5,566 nucleotides of DNA from contig JBAXRT010000163.1 of the NCBI GenBank assembly GCA_037131065.1, positions 1 through 5,566 on the forward strand, given 5' to 3'. Under the pieces are notes generated by a model, which saw only the letters and a list, made by a program, of their open reading frames with translations, was not told the origin of the DNA and ran no database searches. Origin of the DNA: JBAXRT01 sp037131065 (lineage in GTDB: Bacteria; Bacteroidota; Bacteroidia; Bacteroidales; FEN-979). A program made the position numbers and the translations under genes. This document shows, piece after piece, positions 1 through 5,383 of the stretch (position 1 is the first letter of the stretch; the number at the start of each line of letters is the position of its first letter).

Positions 1-1596
1 GTATTCCTCTGCGGAATGAACCTGCACCGGTCGTTAAACGGCTTTGCCGACAGCCTGGCGACCACTTACATTGGCGGGTATCCTTATGATATGGACTCAC
101 TGCACCAGCTTCATCCCGACCAGCATGGAATCACCTTCCTCCCGTCGGATCCGGCAAAAATGTTCATGGCGAATGACGGCGGCATTTACCGGACCAACGA
201 CTGCATGGCCGACAGCAGTCACGCGACGTGGCAGCGGCTGAACAAAAAACTGACCACCACCCAGTTTTACAGCGTTGCCATCGATCACGGTTCACAGGGT
301 GAAGACTGGATCCTCGGCGGGCTGCAGGATAACAACTGGTATTATACCGTCACCGACAATCCGGCGGAATTCTGGTTCAACATCGACATTTGCTATGACG
401 GGTTTGCCACCTGCATTGCGCCTGGCTGGGAATACTGCGTCATCTCGGCCTACAGCGGAAACATCTGGACATCCAGGTTTGACAGCAACATGCATACAAC
501 CGATATCTTCCCGCAGCTTCCCGATACCCTGCTGAAATACATTGACCCGATCATGGGTTTCAATTCTCTTTTCCCGTTTTATCAGAATATTGCACTGGAT
601 CCGAACAACTACCAGACTTTTTATCTGCCCACCATTACCAGCATCTGGCGCAAAGACAACATGAAGGCTGCGGCGTTCGACACCGGCATGCGTAATGCGG
701 GTTGGAGCCACATGAGCAATGTGGATGTCGGCAGCGCCTCTGAGATCAGTTTCCTTGCCCTTTCAAAAGCGCCCGCAAACCGGCTTTATTATGGCACAAA
801 CCTGGGGAAAGTTTACCGCCTTGACAATGCCAACGCCGGGAATCCTGTCCCCACCGAGATCACCGGTGACAACTTCCCGGTGAATGCATTTGTGGCCTGC
901 ATCGACGTGGATCCTGATAATGCAGACCGCGTGATGATTACTTTTTCAAATTATGGCGTTCTGAGTCTCTTCCATTCAGCCGATGGTGGTTCCACCTGGA
1001 CGGCTGTTGGAGGAAACCTGGAAGAGTTCCCCGATGGTTCCGGGAACGGACCATCCATCCGCTGTACAAAAAAGCTGATGCACCAAGGCAAGAAAATCAT
1101 TTTTGCCGGCACCTCCTGCGGATTGTACTCCACACGTGAGCTCAACGGTGATTCAACGATATGGGTAAAAGAGGGAGCCTCCAGCATCGGGAATGTCATC
1201 ATCGATGACATCGACGCCCGCCAGACCGACGGGTTCATCGCCATCGGGACCCATGGAAACGGGGTTTACAGCGCATACTTTAATCCTGCGGCCGGAATTG
1301 AGGAATCAAAGGGTATTCAGCCATGGCAGGTGGGGAATGTCTTTCCCAACCCGGTGAGGGATGAGGCCCGGGTGGAGGTGGTTGCGGAAAAGACGACCAG
1401 GATCCAGACAACACTTTATGCTCCTTCAGGGAAAATGGTTAAACAGTATCCTGATAAAACCATTTATCCGGGAAAACAACATTTATCTATTCAAATAGAT
1501 GATCTTCCGTCCGGGGTTTATTACCTGGTTATGGAATGCGGAAATAATGTGGTGGTAAGAAAAGTTATTACAGCCGGCTTCAATTACATCTATTAA
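1..1596 (+). CDS. Secreted BNR/VPS10-like beta-propeller protein with T9SS sorting domain (5' partial)
   Basis: Open from the first base, so this is the C-terminal 531 residues of a longer protein. The ATG at 16 is probably internal, because the residues around it (VFLCGMNLHRS) read like a propeller strand, not a signal peptide. Visible motifs, numbered from base 1: HPDQH (38-42) and NDGG (58-61), GGLQDN (106-111), an Asp-box SADGGSTW (326-333, bases 976-999) and GTHGNGVY (416-423). This set is typical of BNR/sortilin-like propellers often annotated as glycosyl hydrolase or VPS10-like. The last ~87 residues (445-531) are a type A T9SS C-terminal domain: NVFPNP, then LPSGVYYL (502-509), then VVVRKVI. 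This implies Sec export, outer-membrane translocation and cell-surface attachment or release. The tail runs five residues (FNYIY) past the usual end of the last strand. The substrate or ligand cannot be read from the sequence; enzymatic activity is not established, as Asp-boxes are structural. The stop overlaps that of the convergent permease gene. Confidence 0.9.
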   Translation, partial: VFLCGMNLHRSLNGFADSLATTYIGGYPYDMDSLHQLHPDQHGITFLPSDPAKMFMANDGGIYRTNDCMADSSHATWQRLNKKLTTTQFYSVAIDHGSQGEDWILGGLQDNNWYYTVTDNPAEFWFNIDICYDGFATCIAPGWEYCVISAYSGNIWTSRFDSNMHTTDIFPQLPDTLLKYIDPIMGFNSLFPFYQNIALDPNNYQTFYLPTITSIWRKDNMKAAAFDTGMRNAGWSHMSNVDVGSASEISFLALSKAPANRLYYGTNLGKVYRLDNANAGNPVPTEITGDNFPVNAFVACIDVDPDNADRVMITFSNYGVLSLFHSADGGSTWTAVGGNLEEFPDGSGNGPSIRCTKKLMHQGKKIIFAGTSCGLYSTRELNGDSTIWVKEGASSIGNVIIDDIDARQTDGFIAIGTHGNGVYSAYFNPAAGIEESKGIQPWQVGNVFPNPVRDEARVEVVAEKTTRIQTTLYAPSGKMVKQYPDKTIYPGKQHLSIQIDDLPSGVYYLVMECGNNVVVRKVITAGFNYIY

Positions 1597-2924
1597 TCAA
1601 CTTTCTGTTTGTCACGGTCGACAAAGACCTGGTTCAAAATTACAGCCAGGATGGTGGAAACGGTGAGTGATGAGGAGCATACTGGAACCAGCCATGACGG
1701 GACTGTGAAAAACAGCGAGGAAGCAATGTCCGCGCTCAATCCGAAGATCATGGAAATCCCGATGATGAAGATCATGCGCGTTGAAATCGGGTTGGCAAGG
1801 ATGATCTGCATTCCGGAAATGAGCATGTAACAGGTTACAAAAACCACGATGGCGCCCATCACCGGCTGAGGCATGATGGTGAACAACGCCGCCATCTTCG
1901 GAAGGAACCCCAGGAGCATGAAAATCCCTCCTGCGCTCCAGGCAATGACCCTGCTGTTTGCGCCGGTTGCTGCCGAAAGCCCGACATTGCTGTCCGAAGT
2001 ATCGGTAGCCACCCCACCCAGTATTCCGCAGGTAAATACACTGATGCCCGAAGCCATCAATCCTTTCCCGACATTTTTCAGGTCAGGTTCCTTCCAGTCG
2101 TCATCGCTGAGCTTCTGGCATGTGATGATGTTCCCGAACGATTTCAGGCACTGTATGACCGAGATCAGGATAAAGGGTATGATGAGCGAGGGATCGAAGG
2201 CATACCTGAACATTTTCACGCCCTGGCCGGGCAATGCAAAAAGAGGGGTCTGGGATACCTGTTTTAATTCAGATGAACCAATGAGACCTGCAAGCAGTGA
2301 GAGCAGATATCCCAGGATGATGCCGATGAGAACACCGTAAAGCCTGATCTTGCCCTTGCCCCAGAGGTTGATGCCGATCATAATACACAGGGTGATGCAT
2401 GCGATGATGATCTTTGCCGGTTCTATCGGGTCGCCGGAATATTCCACGCCTATGAATCTTGAAACACCAAGCGGTATCAGCGCGATGCCAACCATAATGA
2501 CCACCAGTCCCGTGATCTCCGGGGGAAAGAGTTTCTTCAGCTTCGGTATGACCTGTGCAAACGCCATCTCAGTAAGTCCCGAGAGCATGATCATGCCATG
2601 CATCAACGGCAGGCCGCCCAGCCAGCCCGCTTCCAGCGAGACCGCCATGTAGGACGGGCCGCACAGGTTCGGGCAGAGGTAACCGGATCCGATGGGGCCT
2701 CTTTTCAGGGACTGGAGAATGGTCCCGAAACCGGCTGCAATCATCGAAAAAGATACCACACTGTTGATCTCAAGAAAGCTTCCGCCGATCTCCTGAACGA
2801 TCACGACCGGCAGCACCAGCATGCTCGACATGGTGAAAATATGCTGTAATCCAAGTAAAACCGTGACAAAGAAAGGAGGTTTGTCATCTACGCCATAGAT
2901 CATGCCTTTGGGAGGTGTAGCCAT
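1593..2924 (-). CDS. NCS2-family (xanthine/uracil permease-like) membrane transporter
   Basis: A 443-residue, highly hydrophobic inner-membrane protein of usual NCS2 length, expected to form 14 membrane segments in the UraA/XanQ fold and to drive nucleobase-type uptake with H+ or Na+. Family signs: YGVDDKPP at the N-terminus (10-17), the TM1 QH pair (Q27-H28), the PNLCGPSY loop (85-92), and the NCS2 signature region TSDSNVGLSAATGANSR (309-325), corresponding to QNxGxxxxTG in purine permeases. PKMAALFTIMPQPVMG (342-357) is also typical. Two substrate-contact positions look altered. By alignment on SFGN (262-265), K261 falls where XanQ E272 and UraA E241 sit. S312 falls at XanQ Q324/UraA E290. 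I recall similar CQK...W...NVG/SVGL sequences annotated as purine permeases, so this may be a subfamily trait. The gene lies 17 bp downstream of the Cache lipoprotein gene on the same strand and is probably cotranscribed. No strong Shine-Dalgarno precedes the ATG; M8 is an alternative start. Family is firm, substrate is not. Confidence 0.92.
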   Translation of the reverse strand: MATPPKGMIYGVDDKPPFFVTVLLGLQHIFTMSSMLVLPVVIVQEIGGSFLEINSVVSFSMIAAGFGTILQSLKRGPIGSGYLCPNLCGPSYMAVSLEAGWLGGLPLMHGMIMLSGLTEMAFAQVIPKLKKLFPPEITGLVVIMVGIALIPLGVSRFIGVEYSGDPIEPAKIIIACITLCIMIGINLWGKGKIRLYGVLIGIILGYLLSLLAGLIGSSELKQVSQTPLFALPGQGVKMFRYAFDPSLIIPFILISVIQCLKSFGNIITCQKLSDDDWKEPDLKNVGKGLMASGISVFTCGILGGVATDTSDSNVGLSAATGANSRVIAWSAGGIFMLLGFLPKMAALFTIMPQPVMGAIVVFVTCYMLISGMQIILANPISTRMIFIIGISMIFGLSADIASSLFFTVPSWLVPVCSSSLTVSTILAVILNQVFVDRDKQKVD

Positions 2925-2941
2925 ACTGCCTGGATTTGAGA

Positions 2942-3844
2942 TCAGATCTTAAGCCATACCGGTTTCTCCAGCCGGAGGGAAGATCCAACGATATAGCCTG
3001 TGTCGTTAATATGTATCTTCCGGATGTAAGCGAGTTTCTTGACCGGTTTGTTTTCATCCGGGCTCTTCGACATGTACGAAAGCCATGCCGTTTGGCTGGT
3101 CTTAAGCTTTTCGATCATCTCCATCACAATGAGTTTGCCGATGGCATCTTTCAGGTTCGCCAGTTTACGGCCGCTCAGGCTTGGGAACGATGGATCAACA
3201 AGGGCAGTGCCCCTTTCATCAAGGATAAAAATGTAAGAGTCATAGAAAGTATATTTCCCCGACTTATCAAGGAACTGCGGGATCATATCCAGCCCTGTTC
3301 TTTCAAGTTGAACACATGCCGAATCGACCATATCGGAAACAAAGATCTTTTCGGCTTTCTGTTTGTAATTCCCGCTGCCGATAGCAAAAATATGACCGGC
3401 CGGGTCGGTTACCCGCATGATATAGGAGCTTTTATATTCAGGATAGATCTCACCAGGTTCCATCCAGAGATAATGGACCCATCCGTAGGGATGCTTTATG
3501 TTGGAAGCAATCTGCACGATCTCCCCGATTACAGGTTTCCCGTTCAGGTCTTTCATGTTGATGATATTCCTCCCGATCAGTTCCGGGGTAACCGGGTGAA
3601 AAATGCAGGTCCCTTGCAGGTCATAAGCAAACAGGTACCTGTTGCCACTCTGCCATTTGCTGTTCTTTTGGGCGAAATCACGGAATGCAACAATCCCCTT
3701 TGTCTGCAGGAGACCGGCGGCATCTTCAACAAAAGCCACCAGGTTTTTTGTTTCGTAGAACTCGTATTGTTCGAATTCTTTCCTCTCATCGGAACAGGAA
3801 ACTGCAAAAAGCAGGAGGACGATGAGTCCAAAAACTTTTTTCAT
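2942..3844 (-). CDS. Tandem Cache-domain lipoprotein
   Basis: A 300-residue extracytoplasmic lipoprotein. Starting at the ATG at 3844 gives a classic type II signal: MKK, a hydrophobic core, and lipobox AVSC with lipidated C17. The open frame extends upstream to a TTG at 3901, but that TTG is part of the predicted promoter, so the internal ATG is preferred. After the signal come two Cache_2-like modules. Module 1 has a helix at ~33-60, YLFAYD (70-75), HP (83-84), LIGRNIINMKD (89-99), W122, KSSYIMRV (138-145) and IGSGNY (155-160). Module 2 has YIFILD (204-209), DP (217-218), LSGRKLANLKD (223-233), W254, KKLAYIRKI (269-277) and IVGSSL (285-290). The modules align with each other, so they arose by internal duplication. 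Cache domains bind small ligands, usually in chemoreceptors and histidine kinases. No transmembrane output or signalling domain is present here, so a binding-protein role is inferred. The residues after the cysteine (SDERKE) are acidic and resemble the Bacteroidota surface-export signal. Likely cotranscribed with the downstream permease. Confidence 0.88.
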   Translation of the reverse strand: MKKVFGLIVLLLFAVSCSDERKEFEQYEFYETKNLVAFVEDAAGLLQTKGIVAFRDFAQKNSKWQSGNRYLFAYDLQGTCIFHPVTPELIGRNIINMKDLNGKPVIGEIVQIASNIKHPYGWVHYLWMEPGEIYPEYKSSYIMRVTDPAGHIFAIGSGNYKQKAEKIFVSDMVDSACVQLERTGLDMIPQFLDKSGKYTFYDSYIFILDERGTALVDPSFPSLSGRKLANLKDAIGKLIVMEMIEKLKTSQTAWLSYMSKSPDENKPVKKLAYIRKIHINDTGYIVGSSLRLEKPVWLKI

Positions 3845-3898
3845 GGGAGTATTCAGCTTACCGGGGAGAGCGTGCATAGAGAATTCTAAATGATGTAA

Positions 3899-3927
3899 CA
3901 AATATAGTTTATTACCTTATTATTCAA
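3899..3927 (-). promoter_or_regulatory. Bacteroidota-type promoter for the Cache lipoprotein-permease unit
   Basis: On the minus strand, TATATTTG (3906-3899) matches the Bacteroidota -7 consensus TAnnTTTG exactly. A TTG (3927-3925) lies 18 nt upstream as the -33 element, within the usual spacing for the primary sigma factor of this phylum. Transcription would start near 3892-3895, giving a leader of roughly 50 nt before the ATG at 3844. This is sequence matching only; there is no transcript evidence. Confidence 0.65.
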
Positions 3928-3961
3928 GATAAAAAAGTTCTATTTCATATTAAATTAATCG

Positions 3962-3969
3962 TATCTTTA
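3962..3969 (+). promoter_or_regulatory. Possible -7 element of a rightward promoter
   Basis: TATCTTTA differs from TAnnTTTG only in the last base and lies in AT-rich DNA upstream of the small ORF and phosphatase gene. The best -33 match is TTC at 3938-3940, 21 nt upstream, which is imperfect. A start near 3975 would leave a leader of about 190 nt before the phosphatase ATG, or about 35 nt before the ATG at 4011. Weak candidate, but the best on this strand in the gap. Confidence 0.3.
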
Positions 3970-4010
3970 TCCCGAAGCTGGCCTTCAGACACAAAGGAAG
4001 AACAACAGGT

Positions 4011-4175
4011 ATGGAGGAACTGACCATGGATCGCGATGAAATTGCCACGCTGGCCGGCTGTGTAGAAGCAATCTTAAAAGGATCTGGCGCCGGCACAGAT
4101 TCAATCTACAATGCGAGTTACAAGCATCATAAATCTATATCTAAATTAAGAAAGGAAAAAAGTTATGTCGAGTAA
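4011..4175 (+). CDS. Possible 54-residue small protein (doubtful)
   Basis: An ATG-initiated ORF begins MEELTMDRDEIATLAGC, has no signal peptide or membrane segment, and ends with a lysine-rich stretch and SYVE. An AAAGGAAG tract at 3993-4000 lies about 10 nt before the ATG. The ORF overlaps the first 11 bases of the phosphatase gene in another frame, an arrangement that could allow translational coupling, or could be chance. The first ~30 codons use GC-rich codons like the neighbouring genes; the last ~20 are AT-rich and look like untranslated leader. I recognise no family. It may be a real small protein, a regulatory leader ORF, a decayed fragment, or noise. Confidence 0.25.
   Translation: MEELTMDRDEIATLAGCVEAILKGSGAGTDSIYNASYKHHKSISKLRKEKSYVE
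4080..4102 (+). other. Small hairpin in the phosphatase leader
   Basis: GGATCTG (4080-4086) pairs with CAGATTC (4096-4102) as a 7-bp stem including one G-U pair, enclosing the 9-nt loop GCGCCGGCA. The loop contains the palindromes GCGC and CCGG. No T-tract follows, so it is not an intrinsic terminator for rightward transcription. It lies inside the doubtful small ORF. A regulatory role is only a possibility, and a stem this size can occur by chance. Confidence 0.25.
4151..4156 (+). promoter_or_regulatory. A-rich ribosome-binding region of the phosphatase gene
   Basis: AAAGGA, set in an A-rich stretch (4149-4161), ends 8 nt before the ATG at 4165. It is a partial Shine-Dalgarno match of the kind seen in Bacteroidota and supports this start, which also gives a complete lipoprotein signal peptide. 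Confidence 0.5.
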
Positions 4176-5223
4176 AGTAAAGTTCAAGACACTTGCAGTG
4201 CTCTTTGTAGTTGTCGCTATGCTGGGCGGCTGCAAGAAAAGTAGTCCGGATCAACCGGTTACAACAGGTGAAACGCTTCGTTTCGTCTTCCTGGCCGACA
4301 GCCGCGGCGACTCGATGGGCTATCCGGTGGACACCACTGCCCTGAACCCGATTATCCGCGAGATCGCGAAGTTGTCTCCCAAGCCTTCCTTCGTCATGTT
4401 TGGCGGCGACATGTCGTACAGGGGCTATATGAATGGCGCTTACACCTTCCAGACATGGAAAGACCTGTTCGCATCCGTCACAGGCAGTGGAATACCCTTG
4501 TATACGGCCATCGGCAACCATGAGTTGTATCATCACCACGCTTCATACGGTTACCTGCTCGTCAACCAGCAGGAGTACCAGAATGTGTTTTCGGAGAGCC
4601 CCGCCAACGGGCCGGCTGGCTACGAACACCTGACCTATTCCTTTACCTCCAAGAGCGGCAACTCCTTTTTCGCGGTATTGGATCCCTATTATGTGACAAA
4701 GGACACGGTGCACATGGGGCTGGGAGGTCACATTGATCCCACCCAGATGTCATGGCTGAAAGCACAGGTGGCCCAGTCAGGGGCACAACACAAATTCCTT
4801 TTCATCCATACACCCTATTACTATTTTTCTGATGACCCGCAGGAGCCATCAGCTGCAGACACATCCCTGACTTTGCTCTGGTCTTTCCTGGATGCGAACA
4901 AGTTCGACTTCTACGCCTGCGGACATTCGCATCTCTTTTCCCGCAGGACCATCGTCGACACCATCCCTGCGGTTCCGCGCACCACACCGCCGACGCCGGC
5001 ATGGCAGAACAATGTTGTTCAGCTACTCAACGGGACCTGCGGCGCCGGCCCTTCCACGGATACAATCGATCAGACCATTAAAACCTTATGGAACGTGCAC
5101 AATGACGCCAAAACCTATTACTTTAGCGTCATTGATATCAACGGCGGCACAGTAACAGTAAAAAGTTACGGGGGTTACACGGGGTACTACAGCGTGATCG
5201 ATACGTTCACCGTTACCAGATAG
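4165..5223 (+). CDS. Purple-acid-phosphatase-like metallophosphoesterase lipoprotein
   Basis: A 352-residue calcineurin-superfamily phosphoesterase, expected to hydrolyse phosphate esters outside the cytoplasm. The N-terminus is a type II signal with lipobox MLGGC (C23). The metal motifs appear in order: D45 in LADSRGD, GDMSY (81-85), GNHE (117-120), FIHTPYY (213-219) and GHSH (253-256). R47 stands where ordinary metallophosphoesterases have the histidine of DxH. Instead Y85 of GDxxY could act as the metal ligand, as in purple acid phosphatases. QMSWLKAQV (194-202) and FDFYACGHSHLFSRR (247-261) also follow the PAP pattern. The catalytic domain starts right after the signal and a short linker, so the N-terminal Fn3-like domain of large PAPs is absent. 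The C-terminus (~285-352) is beta-rich, without a T9SS domain. The natural substrate is unknown; phosphomonoesters are an inference. The next gene downstream (124-bp gap) looks like a related protein carrying the missing domain. Confidence 0.88.
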   Translation: MSSKVKFKTLAVLFVVVAMLGGCKKSSPDQPVTTGETLRFVFLADSRGDSMGYPVDTTALNPIIREIAKLSPKPSFVMFGGDMSYRGYMNGAYTFQTWKDLFASVTGSGIPLYTAIGNHELYHHHASYGYLLVNQQEYQNVFSESPANGPAGYEHLTYSFTSKSGNSFFAVLDPYYVTKDTVHMGLGGHIDPTQMSWLKAQVAQSGAQHKFLFIHTPYYYFSDDPQEPSAADTSLTLLWSFLDANKFDFYACGHSHLFSRRTIVDTIPAVPRTTPPTPAWQNNVVQLLNGTCGAGPSTDTIDQTIKTLWNVHNDAKTYYFSVIDINGGTVTVKSYGGYTGYYSVIDTFTVTR

Positions 5224-5260
5224 AACACACAATGATGCCGAACGGAATGTCCACACAACC

Positions 5261-5271
5261 GCGATCATCGC
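5261..5271. repeat. 11-bp inverted repeat between the two phosphatase-like genes
   Basis: GCGATCATCGC is perfectly symmetric about its central base. It is too tight to form a useful RNA hairpin and has no following U-run suited to a terminator, though TTTTT occurs at 5285-5289. It could be a protein-binding site upstream of the next gene, or chance. The rest of the 5224-5347 gap shows no convincing promoter or terminator. Confidence 0.25.
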
Positions 5272-5347
5272 ATCTTTATCGAGGTTTTTCTGTATGCTGT
5301 ATTCATAATTAGCAGAAACAAGTAAGCGAGCGATAACGGGTTTATAA

Positions 5348-5383
5348 ATGAAAAAAAATTATAAGCGCATGAAAAAAAAATTA
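5348..5383 (+). repeat. Tandem ATG-poly(A)-TTA start repeats
   Basis: ATG, eight A and TTA (5348-5361) is repeated as ATG, nine A and TTA (5369-5383), 21 bases apart and in the same frame. Both ATGs can open the lipoprotein gene. Homopolymers of 8 and 9 A are candidate slippage sites. Confidence 0.6.

Larger units (their letters stand above)
3845..4164. other. Divergent intergenic regulatory region
   Basis: About 320 bases separate the leftward Cache lipoprotein gene from the rightward phosphatase gene. The part from ~3895 to 3970 is strongly AT-rich and carries the leftward promoter and a weaker rightward candidate. From 4011 to ~4105 the composition becomes coding-like, with a 54-codon ORF of doubtful reality and a small hairpin. 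From ~4106 to 4164 it is AT-rich again and leads into an A-rich ribosome-binding region. No tRNA, recognisable riboswitch or mobile-element end is visible. Confidence 0.7.

Noticed and set aside
16..18. ATG at 16 as the true start of the propeller protein
   Set aside because: The frame is open upstream to base 1, no signal peptide follows, and a T9SS cargo needs one. The gene is better treated as cut by the window edge.
292..711. A 139-codon minus-strand ORF inside the propeller gene
   Set aside because: Shadow of a clearly coding frame; no domain, signal or conserved pattern in its translation.
1608..1625. Inverted repeat TTTGTC/GACAAA with a 6-nt loop just after the propeller stop, considered as a bidirectional terminator
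   Set aside because: The stem is only six pairs, half A-T, and no T-run follows on either strand. It lies inside the permease coding sequence.
1873..2340. A 155-codon plus-strand ORF inside the permease gene
   Set aside because: It is antisense to the NCS2 signature region and shows the composition expected of a reverse-strand shadow.
2936..3889. A 317-codon open frame on the plus strand
   Set aside because: It is antisense to the Cache lipoprotein along nearly its whole length. The minus-strand frame has a lipoprotein signal, two recognisable Cache modules and a promoter; this one shows no domain.
3845..3901. N-terminal extension of the Cache lipoprotein from the TTG at 3901 or ATG at 3877
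   Set aside because: The TTG lies in the predicted -7 element, and both extensions would put extra residues ahead of an ideal lipoprotein signal.
5224..5347. Terminator after the phosphatase gene
   Set aside because: A TTTTT run exists at 5285-5289 but no stable GC-rich stem directly precedes it, so termination here cannot be supported.
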